From positions 31,061,150 through 31,125,149 of the forward strand of contig NC_134653.1 of assembly GCF_030463565.1 (NCBI RefSeq): a DNA stretch of 64,000 nucleotides, written 5' to 3'. The notes beneath the pieces were generated by a model. The model did not search any database. It was not told the origin of the DNA and saw only the letters and a program-made list of their open reading frames with translations. Origin of the DNA: Pelecanus crispus (Eukaryota; Chordata; Aves; Pelecaniformes; Pelecanidae). The position numbers were made by a program, and so were the translations under genes. Shown here piece after piece: positions 1 to 11,175 of this stretch (the stretch's first letter is position 1; the number at the start of each line of letters is the position of its first letter).

Positions 1-3000
1 AACCGCTGCTGGGAAGGAGGGGAAATGCTCAAATGAGAAAAAGGCAGAGCAGCTGCCTGGGGGCGGCAGCAGCTGTGCAGGCAGGGGTGCAGGCAGGGAC
101 ACAGCATACAGGGGCTGGCAGTGGCAAGCAGAGCCCACCCCGGTCATCCGCCTGCTTCCCAGGGGAATTGTCCATCCTGTGCCTGGGTGTCCCTTGCACC
201 CTTAGCACCCCGTGGGTGCTGAGCAGGCGCTGTGGGGGGACAAGCACCAGCCCAAGGGCAACCCCCAGTTTCCCCAGTGCTGGGGGGGTGCTTATGGGGA
301 CCCCCGCACAGGCACGTGCTGGTCCCAGCCCAGTTTCATAGCCTCCTGAGGGGAAAAGCGTGATGCACTTTGACAGCTCAGGCAGGATCCTGTGTGCTCA
401 AAAGCCGGTCTGCTTATTTTATTTGATTTTATTTGATTTTTTTTTTTTCCCCAACCTGTATCAGTACCTCCAGTAAAAGCATTGCCTGCAGGCACTGGGG
501 GAGGCAGAAGGCAGCACTGGCAGCCTGCCTGTCTCTATAAATGCAGGCAGCTGAGAGCTCGGGCAGCACCCGTACCCAGGCGGTACCCGCTGCCGGGGGG
601 CTGAGCATCCCCTGCCCTCCCTGGACATGGCTGCATCCCCTGCGTGTGGATCCGGCTGAGCTCCCCCTGTTTCCCCGTAGCCCCGGTCACATCCGTCTCC
701 CGCCAGTCTGGGCTGGCTGCGGAAGAGCTTTCGCCCAGAAAAGCTGGATTTGAACATTTTCTGCTGTTCTCTCCATTTCCTGTTGCCTTCCCAAGAACAA
801 CATCCCTGACCTCATCCTCCCCCGGTGCACACCGGGATGCTGCCGATGTGTGAGCCGCCCGTCGGGAATCCCACCCCGGCGCCCGCGGGCTGGACTCAGC
901 CTTCCTTGGGTACCAAGACAAATACAGCTGCAGGAATGATGGGGCCGTCAGCGGCTGGCTGGGCTAAAAGGCTATTTTGGGTAGATCCTGTGCTCATTTT
1001 TGTCGAGGTAGGAGGACAGAGATGAATAGACCAAATGGGGAGGGAAGTGGTTTTGGCTTGAGCAGGGTATTTTCAACCCAGAGAGGAGCACTGAAGCACG
1101 TTCATGGTTATGTGGCTTTTTTCCCCCAAACCTTGGGGGTTTTGCAATGAGAAATTGGGACGTTTCATGTGGCCACCCCTCAGGCTCTCCTTTTTTGGGA
1201 GGATTTTGGGGAGGCAGGTGGGAATTTGCTGGACAATTTGCTGGTGGGTTTGGGCTCCGGCCCCGGTCTCCATTCCACCCCTGGTGCCCAGAGCCATCCC
1301 AGGAGGTTCACGGTGGATTTGGCAGCTGCCTGTCTGCTGCCTTGGCGTTTGCCATAGCTCAGCACGAGCCCTGGAAACAAACCCATCATCTGCCAAACCC
1401 CATGGGGAAACAGAGCCCTGCCATTCCCGTTGCTCTCCAGCCATCGTCATCCCTTCATCCTGAGCAGGGACCAGGGCCACCCTGCTGCCTGACTCGGCAG
1501 AGGTCTGGGGCAGGTTTCTTTTACATCATCTGCCTTGCCCATTTTCCGAAGGGCAAATGTTAAAACCCAATAAAAAGAAAGTGTGTGTGTGTGGGAACAA
1601 CAAAATAAACAGAAAATTCAAATAAATAATGCATTAAATACAGCTTTGAAATGTCAAGCTGAATGTCATTGCACTCGCTGGGCTCAGCGATTAAAAAATA
1701 ATAATAAAGAGGAGATTTTACATTAAAAATATATGAGTGGGCACAATTGGAAGAGGAGCCTGTAATGCTGGTCGCTCATGTGAGGAATCCCTCCTGCCCT
1801 CCCCGGGCAGGGGACTGATGGGTGCTGCAGCGAACGTGGGGCCTGGCTGGCCTCGTGAGGGGCAGCGGTCTGTCCCCGGGGGTCCCTCGCTCACCCCACG
1901 GTGACATCAGGGTGGAAATGGCAGGCAGGTGGCATTTCCTGGGGGTTTCTCCTCGGTGGCAGAGCGAGTCCTGGGATTGTCGGGGCTCTCCAGCCAAAGG
2001 CAGTGGGATGGGGTGGGGTGGGGTGGGATGGGATGGATATGGGGCTCTAAGCTCCACCACCTTTCTGCGGCTTTGCCTTTGGAAAGGTGATGACATGAAA
2101 ACCGCTGGTCCATAAAGGCAGCGGTCAGGATGGCTCATTACCCAGGAACATTAATAGTCAGCGCTGTAACAACCAGTTTTGCTGATAGTGTTACTTCCAC
2201 CGGATCATCAACTTTAATTCATCCTTTCGACGATCAAGGTTTTGCCGGGGCAAGGCCTCCTTCCAGCTCAAACTAATTCACCAGACTTGTGCTAAAACCT
2301 TATTTTTTTCTGGCTGCTTATCATCTGGAGCTTGGCAAGGGGGGAGGCGTGGGGCTGTGATTTAAGCCCCCAGCCGAGGACTTTGCAGTGGTGGGAGCAG
2401 CAGCAATCGCAGGAAGGAACAGGAGGAAAAGCCCAGGGAGAAACAATAGGTTACAACACAAACACCACAGGGATTTCAAAGCAGGGCTGGCAGGGAGGGT
2501 GATGATCAGGGGCACCTTTCAGCTGAAACTCCCTGAAAACAGGAGGGTCCAGCCTGGATGGGCAGAGCCATGTCCCTTCTGCCAGGACAAGGTTGGGTGT
2601 GATGCCCCAAGCCAGGGTTCGCACAGAGCTCGCCCCTCTTGCCGCAGCTCGCTCTGGCATGCTCGGGCTTTGCTAATTGCCTTTGGTGGCTCTTGGCTTT
2701 AACCCACTGTGACTGTTCACAGGGGAGTGTTTGAACCCATTTAACATGGGGCTCTAAGTGGCTGATGGAGACTGGCTTCTGACGATGGCAAATGGCACTG
2801 TTAGCTATCACAATTAACATTTTAAAACACGCAGGGCACCTATTTAATCAGAGAAATAACCGTATGAGAGTCCAGGCGCCTCACGCATATGTATAGCTTT
2901 AATTATTTATAATAATGTTACTGTGGGCTTGATTGTAGAGTTCTTTGCATGTACCTACTGATGCTGGCTCGTGTTGGAGGCTTGTACCAAGCATACGGTA

Positions 3001-3925
3001 CAGACTTTCTGTACTGGGTTATCCCAAAAGCTACTGGGATCACAGCAGGACCCTGACTTCACCAGCTCCGTGGTGTGGGGGTCTCTAGGCCAGCACAGCC
3101 CCCTGAGGCACGGGGCAGCGCCAGCCAGCTAGGAAGGCTGCACAGGGTTAAATAATTGTGGCAGTGGCTGAGTCTCTGTTTCCTCCCTTAAATCCACATC
3201 CGAGGGTGAATGGCCTTTGTTTGATCTCAGCTTTAATGTTGCAGCTCCGTCCCTAGACCTGCACAGAGGGAGCTGCCTTGTTGCCGTGGGACGCAGAACT
3301 GCCGCGTTTCCCCGCATCCCGACAGACGTCGGAGCCGTGTTCACCGGAGAGGGAAGGTGAGAAGGTGTAACGCCGGTTTCACCAGGCCAGGTGCCTGGCA
3401 TCAGCAGGGCACGTGCTCTGCTGCATGCTGGGCATGCTGGGTTTTCAGTCCAATTTGCTGGGTGCTCGGGAGGAAGAGCTGTAATATTTTGCAGATTGGA
3501 AAGTCTCAAAGCTGTTAATGAGCTGTTAATAAGCATCATCCTAGTTTTTCCCTTGGAAGTAGGCGGGTAATAGACATTTTTTGCAGGATGAGGCTACAGC
3601 CACATCCTGGTAGAGACAAGGGTCTGAATCACGTCCTGTGGCTCAGGGAGCTGATGTCTCTCTCGTCCGGGGGGGGTGGAAACCCAATGAGGAGCTGTGG
3701 GAGCATCTTCCTCCAGGGCCAGCAGCGGGGTCCCCACCAGATTCCCCCATACCTGTGTGCTCCATCCCCTCTCTCCACGGCCCCTTGCGCACACTGCGGG
3801 GCCGGCGTCTTTCCCACGGGCTGTACTCACTGTGATTAATACCATGTGTTTGCTCAGCAGAAACACGCAGAGAAACATCACTAGCCGGAGAGCCTGGGCC
3901 TGACCAGGCTGTAGTTTGTTTATAG
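1..3925. other. CMKLR1 upstream region, no coding gene seen
   Basis: No open frame here resembles a known protein. The stretch is GC-rich with scattered AT-rich islands. It holds short simple repeats: a TTTTATTTGA repeat near 415-450, a GT run near 1579-1592, and a GGGGT/GGGAT repeat near 2005-2035. AT-rich blocks at about 2130-2310 and 2820-3010 contain TAATTC/TTAATTA-like motifs and could be regulatory. Because the CMKLR1 coding exon starts just after a good splice acceptor, at least one non-coding 5' exon must lie upstream, here or beyond the window. I could not locate it. Confidence 0.5.
3911..3925 (+). promoter_or_regulatory. CMKLR1: Splice acceptor before the CMKLR1 coding exon
   Basis: A T-rich tract runs directly into TATAG at 3921-3925, three bases before the ATG at 3929. 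The exon would therefore begin at 3926 with ATAATGG. This is the layout expected for a class A GPCR whose coding sequence sits in a single 3' exon behind non-coding 5' exon(s), as in mammalian CMKLR1. The call rests on the motif and its position; no transcript is available. Confidence 0.6.
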
Positions 3926-3928
3926 ATA

Positions 3929-5014
3929 ATGGCGCTTTCCAATTTGTCCAATTACTTGGATTATGTTGATAACTACAGTGACTACCCAGATTACACCTAT
4001 GAGGAGACCAGCAGCGTGTGGACAGACTCATCCCATGACCCAAAGGACGTTGCAAGGATCCTCTCTGTTGTCATCTATAGCGTGTCCTGTGTGTTGGGCA
4101 TCCTGGGGAATGGTCTTGTCATCGCAATCGTAACTCTGAAGATGAAGAAGTCAGTCAATGCCATCTGGTTCCTCAACCTGGCCGTCGCCGACTTCCTCTT
4201 CAACATCTTCCTGCCCATAAACATTGTTTACACGGCCATGCGGTACAACTGGATCTTTGGGACAGTCATGTGCAAGTTGAACTCCTTCCTTCTCATCCTC
4301 AACATGTACACCAGTGTCCTGCTGCTCACCACCATCAGCTTTGATCGCTACGTGTCAGTGGTTTTTCCCGTCTGGTCTCAAAACCATCGATCAACCAACC
4401 TAGCATATTTAGTTTGCTTGATTATCTGGACCATTGGCATCATAATGAGCTGCCCATCCCTTGTCTTCCGAGACACAGTACAAGCCCGCAACTCTGTCAT
4501 CTGTTTTAGCAACTTTTCGCTCTCCAGGAATAAGTCTTACCATGCCCTGGCACTAATGAGGCACCGAACGGTGAGCATCACCAGGTTCCTTGCTGGGTAC
4601 ATCCTTCCCATAACCATCATCACCTTCTGCTACATTGCCATCGTCTTCAACTTGCGTCGAAACCGCCTTGCCAAGTCCAAAAAGCCCTTCAAGATCATCG
4701 TCACCATTATAGTCACCTTCTTCCTTTGCTGGAGTCCCTACCACCTGCTGAACCTCCTGGAGACGAAGCCTGACATGATCCCACGCTCTGTGTTTGAGAT
4801 CAGCATCCCCATAACCACGGCGCTTGCTGCCTCCAACAGCTGCATGAACCCCATCCTCTATGTCTTCATGGGCCAGGACTTTAAGAAGTTTAAGGTCACC
4901 ATCCTCTCCAGGCTGGTGAATGCCCTCAGTGAGGAGACAGGCCATTCCAGCATCGTTCACAGGAGCTTCTCCAAGATGTCTTCAATGACCGAGAAGGAGA
5001 CGACAGTCCTCTAA
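3929..5014 (+). CDS. CMKLR1: Chemerin receptor 1 (chemerin chemokine-like receptor 1), class A GPCR
   Basis: This is a complete single-exon, 361-residue seven-transmembrane receptor of the plasma membrane. In mammals CMKLR1 binds processed chemerin (RARRES2), couples to Gi, and guides macrophages, dendritic and NK cells, with roles in adipose tissue. I recognise it from near-identity with mammalian CMKLR1 over several blocks, including VWSQNHRS after TM3, RLAKSKKPFKIIVT before TM6, and the tail MGQDFKKFKV with SRLVNALSEETGHSS. Class A landmarks are present: N61 and D88 in TM1 and TM2, the DRY motif at 139-141, the C115-C192 disulphide pair, CWSPY at 267-271 and NPILY at 307-311. The N terminus has sequons at N5 and N15 and a run of Tyr and Asp residues, likely tyrosine-sulphation sites that help bind a basic ligand. 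Length is close to the human protein (about 370). The ATG is chosen because it directly follows the splice acceptor. The paralogue GPR1 (CMKLR2) is less likely given the C-terminal tail match. Confidence 0.95.
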   Translation: MALSNLSNYLDYVDNYSDYPDYTYEETSSVWTDSSHDPKDVARILSVVIYSVSCVLGILGNGLVIAIVTLKMKKSVNAIWFLNLAVADFLFNIFLPINIVYTAMRYNWIFGTVMCKLNSFLLILNMYTSVLLLTTISFDRYVSVVFPVWSQNHRSTNLAYLVCLIIWTIGIIMSCPSLVFRDTVQARNSVICFSNFSLSRNKSYHALALMRHRTVSITRFLAGYILPITIITFCYIAIVFNLRRNRLAKSKKPFKIIVTIIVTFFLCWSPYHLLNLLETKPDMIPRSVFEISIPITTALAASNSCMNPILYVFMGQDFKKFKVTILSRLVNALSEETGHSSIVHRSFSKMSSMTEKETTVL

Positions 5015-7130
5015 ACATAACCTGGGTGCCTTAAGGAGGACCATAGTCCTCTGGTGTTGCCCATGCCCACCACTATGATGGTGGCCACCCTTGTGGTGGC
5101 CCCTGGTGTGGAACAAGCATGGTCCAATGCTGTCCTGTAGCATATTCTTTGACTGGTCTTGGTGCCTGGGGATTGGCAGGCATTGGAGACCACTGCTCTG
5201 TGCATGTGGCGAACACACAACCGCCTTTAGCCTTTCTTTGTGATTGCAAAGATGATTGCACCAAACTATTTAAGAAGAAAAATCAGGGCACTCCTGTCTA
5301 ATCCATGCATTGCCTGGCCTGGCAAGGGCATTCCTGTGGTTGCCAGAGACATCGTTAAGGGGAGATTGGGTGGAGGATGTGTCTGGAAAGGCATCTCCTC
5401 TGCCAGGCTCCTGGGATGGGTAGCTGCATGGGCACCCGTTGTGGATGCTACCTGCTATGGCAAAACCAGTGACACACTTCCTATGTCCTATGTATACATA
5501 TAGCTACTCATGTTAAAGTCCTAAAGTATATTGGTACTATCGCAATGTTTTTAACCATGTTGTGAGCACTTTGTACCCAGTGAGACCCGGGGAAGTGTCT
5601 TCATAAGAGGGGTTTGAGTATCCCAACCTTGATGAATTGGGAAATCTCACATGTCTTCTAAGTGATCCAGACCCAGGGCCACCTGCCAGGGTGGGGGACT
5701 GAGCTCATGCACAGGGCCACCAACATGGAAAACTGGGAGAAAAAAGAGAGAAAGATTCATTTGAAGTGTCTTTTGAACAAACCTCACTTTGATGGGCACG
5801 TTTCACGTGGTACATCATGCAGAGCAGTTTGATGCTCAGGGCCGTGAGTCCCGGTGGCTCCTTGCAAAGTGCCCAGGTGGCACCAGGGAGCAGGTCCATG
5901 GGATGGGCAGTGCAGTCCTGGGGGAGGACCTGCCGTTCCCTCACAGATCCAGGTGGACCTGGGGACTGGCTCCATTGATGGCTGCTCCCTCGTGTGATCA
6001 GTTGGTCCTATGGGAAGATTTTGTCTCTTCCCGACCAGGCGCCAAGTAACGTGCCCATCGCTGGTGGGACACTCTGCCACTGCACACAAATCTCTGCGTG
6101 AAGGATGGGCTGAGCCACTGCCTCTATCCAATTTCATGCACAGTTAATTTGGGAGATCCTTCACCATTTGGGCTTCTTGACTGTGACAAGCAAGTGGACA
6201 CCAGTGTCATGCTTATTTATGAGTTGGTTTCTCTGTGTCACCCACAGCCTCTCATTCCCAGGAAAGCAAGGAACGACCGAGCCCTCCACCTGCACCAGGT
6301 GCCTGAGCAGAGCCGATCCCTAGAGCTGGGTTCAGGCAGTCCCAGGTGGCCCCAGGGATATTTTGGGGGGTCCCTTGGGGTCCCAGCCCATGCAGTGCCT
6401 AGGGGAGCTTTCATGCAAAGCCCTGGGGCCTTGCACAGGGGCCAGCACACCAGCAATTGAGAGTCTGCTCACAGGTGCCTGTGAAGGCTGAGATATTTAT
6501 TTATAGCTTTTTTTTTTAAAAACAAAAAATGGGAAAAGAAAGTGAAGAGGCAGCTCCCAGGAAAAGGCACGGAGCTATTTACAGGCTCCCATCAGCAGCA
6601 GCTCATGCCAGACACAGACAGAAACCTCATCACAAAGCCCCAGTAATTGAGCTGCAGCGCCGAGCTGCGGGAGCGCTGCGGATAATAGCAGATACTGCGG
6701 CGGGAGCTGGATTTCAGACAGATTGTCAGGAGTCCCCTTCACCCTGACACAGCTGATCTACCTTGATCTGCATAACCTCATTAGCATCGGCATGATGGGG
6801 AGAGAGGGGAGCGCCTGCACCCCATGAAGCTCTCGACGCGCTCCTCTCCCATTGCACTGGAGTAGAGGGACGAGGCGCTGCCTGCAGCATCCCTGCCCAG
6901 CGCTGCCAGCCCCCCGCGCTGCCTGCAGCACCCTGGGACAGGGATGCCAATGGATCCGGCGCATTTGGCTGCCAAATGGTGTGTGCTGGAGCATGTTTGT
7001 CCCCCACACCAAAGCATGGAGGTGCCCATCCTCGCCAGTGTTGCAGGAGATGCTGCAGATCTGGTCTGCTAAAAGTGGGGTGCAGAGGGGTGGGGGATTT
7101 ATCCTGAAAATAAAGGGTGTCCAACCTGAG
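5015..7130 (+). other. CMKLR1: CMKLR1 3' untranslated region and flank
   Basis: There is no coding signal after the TAA. No AATAAA occurs soon after the stop. The first good one I see on this strand is at 7109-7114, which would give a 3' UTR of about 2.1 kb; another is at 8098-8103. Which one is used cannot be told from sequence. The AT-rich stretch at 5460-5580 is typical of 3' UTR DNA. The end coordinate is an inference. Confidence 0.35.
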
Positions 7131-9929
7131 CCCAGAAGGGGAACGCAGCAGGGGGATGCAGATTATAAGGCAAATTAATGGTGGATTGGTGACTGCCACC
7201 TGTTGGGTGCTGCTCTCAATAACATGGGGTGGCTGCAGGGCCCCAAGCACCCAGCCGCGGGCGTCTCTGCATCTCCTGGGGCTGGGAACCGGCAGGCTGG
7301 GCAGCGCCAGCTGCTTCCCTGAGGAGCAATGCCCCATCCCTGGGCCACACCACTGAGCCTGGGGCTGCTCCTGGTGCCAAGCCACCTGCGGCGACCATCC
7401 GCACGGTTTTCTCCTGTGAAACCTCTGTGCTCCATAGCCTTGGAAGATGCTGGGGCCGACGAGGCTGCAGGGAGGAAGGCTTTGGCAGTGGGAAGAGGCT
7501 CCCCTTGCTCATGTTGCACAGTATTTAATTACCTACTAAAAGGTCCCAGGGTCCCTATTAGCAGTCAGATAGCACAGATGGGATGGACAGGGCAGAGAGA
7601 CAGACAACCACTCAGGGGGGAGAGGGGGACACACAGAACTAGCAAAGCAGTGGCCCAGGACCCATTTGGGGGACAGGGGCAATGGGGTGCACCACAGAGC
7701 CAGCAACCACTGATGCTTTTTGGGCTCGAGGTTTGGGGCAGCTGAAGAGCTGGGGCAGGAACAGCCGGTGTGTCTGGGCTCGCCTTTCCCTGCCATGGGA
7801 CGCGTTTGCAGGTGGCGTGGGATGGGAGGGAACTGGGCAGCCTGTGTCCCTCAAGGACCCAGTGCTGTACCACTGCCCCTTGGTCCGGTGCCGTGATGCT
7901 CCCAGGTCATGCTGGAGTGGGGGATGCTCCTCACTAATTTTCGTGGCTGGATTTTGCAAGCCCATCTACTATTACTGCAAACAGCTTTCAAAAAAAAAAG
8001 TGATGACTTGGTACATAACCTTGGGTTAAATCATCATTATAATGACAGCTTGGGAAACCTAATATTTGAGTTTGTCGCGGTAGCTGTTTGCCTATTTAAT
8101 AAAAAACCTGTTTTACATACAAATACCCCCAGTACATGCTCAAGCTCATCACATGGAGCGGGAAAGATCCCAGGGCTTTTCAGAAAGCAGTTGCTTCCTA
8201 GTGTGTATTCCTGATTCTCAGCATTGAATTTGGGGTTGCAGGAAGGCAGCCGGGAGCAGAGGGGCACAGGGATGCAGGGCTGGGGCTTTGTGGCCAGGAG
8301 CCAGCAACTGAGATGGGAGAGCAGTGCTCTGAGCCTCTTGTACAGGAGATCTTCCAAAGATGCTCTCCGTGGGTTTCTGCCTTTAATTTGTCCTGCAAGA
8401 GGCCAAATGGCTCTTTAGAGGAAGAAAAAGTATCTGTACAAAAAAAAAAAAGCAGCAGCTGAAAGAGCATCATTTGCCCTGTGCCCACACGCAGTGCTGA
8501 GCCCGGCAGCGGGGGCCGGTGTCCACTCCCCCCCGCCTCCTTTGTTAATCTGTGCGCGGAGCCACCTCCAGCCTCTCCCCCCGGGTTCGTGTCAGCCCGG
8601 CATTTTCTCGGTCAGATAAGAGCTGGCAAACACTCTGTTATGCTGATTTGAAAGAGGAATTATTCATGCCAGCACTGAGATGGGCCTCTGCTTGGGAGCT
8701 GTCTGCATCTCGCCCGGCGGAGGCTGGTTGCCCCATGGCCTCCTGCACCCCATGAGCCCCCCACAGACCCACCCTGTCCCTGGGGCTGTTTGGGGGGACA
8801 GGGCAGCGGGGATGGGGTCGGCTCTTGCACCCCAGCAGGCTCCTGGTGCTCTTCCCCGCCCCCAACATCCATCCAGACACCCCGGGACAAGCAGCGCATT
8901 GCTGCTCCATCCCCTCCCGCTGCTGGTTCCCCCATCCCAGCAGGGTTTGGGATGAGGATGGGGAAGAGAAGGGAAAAATCTCCTGAGTTTTGCCTGCTAG
9001 ACCCTGTAACCCGCCAGGTATTGAGCGAACCTCCCCGGGAAATATCGGTGATTTCTGTTCCCATGTCACCTGTCAAGGCAAGCAGTAAACAGATCAAACA
9101 GAGAGCATTAAAAATGCATATATACAAAACAGAAACAGGGCAGAAATATTCATCATAAAACTTCAGCAGCAGAACCGCTCGGTGCACACGAGCCTCTTAT
9201 CCAGATTTTTCTTTCCCTCTTGGCAGCGTGGCAAAGAAACCTCAATATTGCCCCAATTCCTCTGATATTGCCTAAATACTACAGCCGTAGCCCGGCATTT
9301 CGTAGAGCAGGCAAAGATGCATCCTTTCAGCTCTCCTTATTTTTGCAGTGCCAGAGATTTTGTTCATCCATGGGAGGGAAGCTCACCCTGCTGTGTCGGC
9401 TGCAGTCCCCTACGGTGATGGGAAGGTCCAATATACTAAATTGTGGGTCCCTGGAGGCGTCCCGCTGACCCCGGTCCACCCCGCTCCTGCAGGGACTGAT
9501 AGACTTGCTGCTCAGCTGGGAGACGTTCTTAGCCATGAATTAACACCGTCCTCTTGATTAATGCCGGCGGGAGGCTAATGACACTGCAGCCAAATCGAGG
9601 GTGACGTGCAAAAACTGTAATTAGCATCCAGGGAAAGGGCTCAGTGGGAGCGGCAGCTCCGGGGCCGGGTGGCACGGCCAGCCCTGCTCTGGGTCGGCGC
9701 GGTGGCAGCCGCCCAGCCGGGCTCCGCAGCCCCTTTTGGGGCAGAACGCGGTGAAATCGGTAACTGGGGGTGCACCTGGCCTTAGCATCTAAGAGTCAAG
9801 GGGTGAATGGGATCCGGAGACTCCACCATCCCCATGAGACCCGCAATTACGGCTGTTGTGGGGATCATGATTTTAGGGTAGGTCAGGGCTGGCTGGGAAG
9901 GACGAGCAGGTTTCAGAGCTGGGACACTG

Positions 9930-10430
9930 ACCGCCAGCCCAAGACCCCTCCACCCAGCCCTGGGACCCCGACCCGCAGCCCAGGACCCACATGACCATCA
10001 CTAGGACCCCAACCCCCATCCCTAGGACCCCAACCCCAGTCCAGGACCCCCATGTCAAGCCCTGGGACCCTGAACCCCAGCCCAGGACCCCGAACCCCAG
10101 CCCAGGACCCCATCCCCATCCCTAGGACCCCGACCCCCAGCCCAGGATGCCCATGCCCATCCCTGGGACCCTGACCCCCAGCCCAGGATGCCCATGCCCA
10201 TCCCTGGGACCCCGACCCCCAGCCCAGGACCCACATGCCCATCACTAGGACCCCAACCCCCATCCCTAGGACCCCAACCCCAGTCCAGGACCCCCATGTC
10301 AAGCACTGGGACCCTGAACCCCAGACCAGGACCCCGAACCCCAGACCAGGACCCCATCCCCATCCCTGGGACCCCAACCCCCAGCCCAGGACCCCCAGCC
10401 CTTGCCCAGAACCCCATTCCACAACCCCAG
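9930..10430. repeat. C-rich minisatellite with higher-order structure
   Basis: The repeat is built from variant units such as CCCAGCCCAGGACCCC and CCCATCCCTAGGACCCC, about 16-18 bases each, in imperfect tandem for about 500 bp. A longer block repeats as well: the segment starting ACATGACCATCACTAGG at 9989 recurs with few changes at 10233, a period of about 244 bp. Read from the - strand, both 190-residue frames over it are low-complexity Gly/Val/Leu/Trp repeats with no protein character. Copy number is likely polymorphic. Confidence 0.85.
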
Positions 10431-10729
10431 CACCCCATCCCCCAGCTGCAGCCGTCCCACTTCTCCCTACCCCAGGAGCCCATCGGGGTCCCATGTGCCC
10501 CACGTGCTGCGGGGCTCAGGACCCCCAGACCCCCAGCAATGGTGCTGCAGCACGCCGGGAGCCCGCAGCAGGACTGGTCCTTGCCCAGCACATCCTCACA
10601 GCGTGCCAAACCTGCCTCGTGCCTCCTCATGCCCCCTCCCCACTGCCACCTCCCCGTAATTACCCACCACTCGCAGGGCCCCGAAACCTGGGGCTGGGTC
10701 TTATTTCACACAAGCGGTTGGGAAATTAC

Positions 10730-11175
10730 TCCAGAATATACTGAAATCATTTCTGTGGAACACATTACCGTCCTTAATGACTGTTCTTTTTCAATTAGCT
10801 GTCACAGCCCTGAAATAAAGCTGTGCTTTCCTCCGATAAATCACTCCCTTTATTTGGAATTGGAATTAAGGAAAAAAAAAAAAGAATAAACACGTTACCC
10901 TTTCCCTTTCCTCGATGCCAGGCGGGTTGGAGCCATGTTTAAGTTATCTCCGCTGCATTCAGGCAGATTGTCAACTGTAAATTTTATGGAAAATAGTAAA
11001 GCCAATAAATAAACATGCTTCTTTTGTCAGGGATGAATATTACTGCTGCTCAGATTTATAACTTGCATCTCACCTACATTATAGAGCTTTTGTGAAAGTG
11101 CTGTCACAGCTTCTGTATTATGCTGCTGAGGTGGGTTATTTCCCTCTCATTTAAACAGCAGCATGAACTTCATGT
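10730..11175. promoter_or_regulatory. Candidate conserved non-coding element
   Basis: An AT-rich block stands out within GC-rich surroundings. It has complex, non-repetitive sequence and several homeodomain-type cores (CAATTAG, TTAATGA, TTTAATTAGG). An A run at about 10870-10882 interrupts it. This composition is typical of vertebrate developmental enhancers, but conservation cannot be seen from one sequence, so this is a candidate only. Confidence 0.25.

Noticed and set aside
8098-8103. AATAAA as the CMKLR1 poly(A) signal
   Set aside because: It would need a 3' UTR of over 3 kb. The site at 7109-7114 is nearer, and neither can be proven, so no firm feature was made.
9913-10630. Two Gly/Val/Leu-rich frames of about 190 codons on the - strand
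   Set aside because: They are direct translations of the minisatellite.
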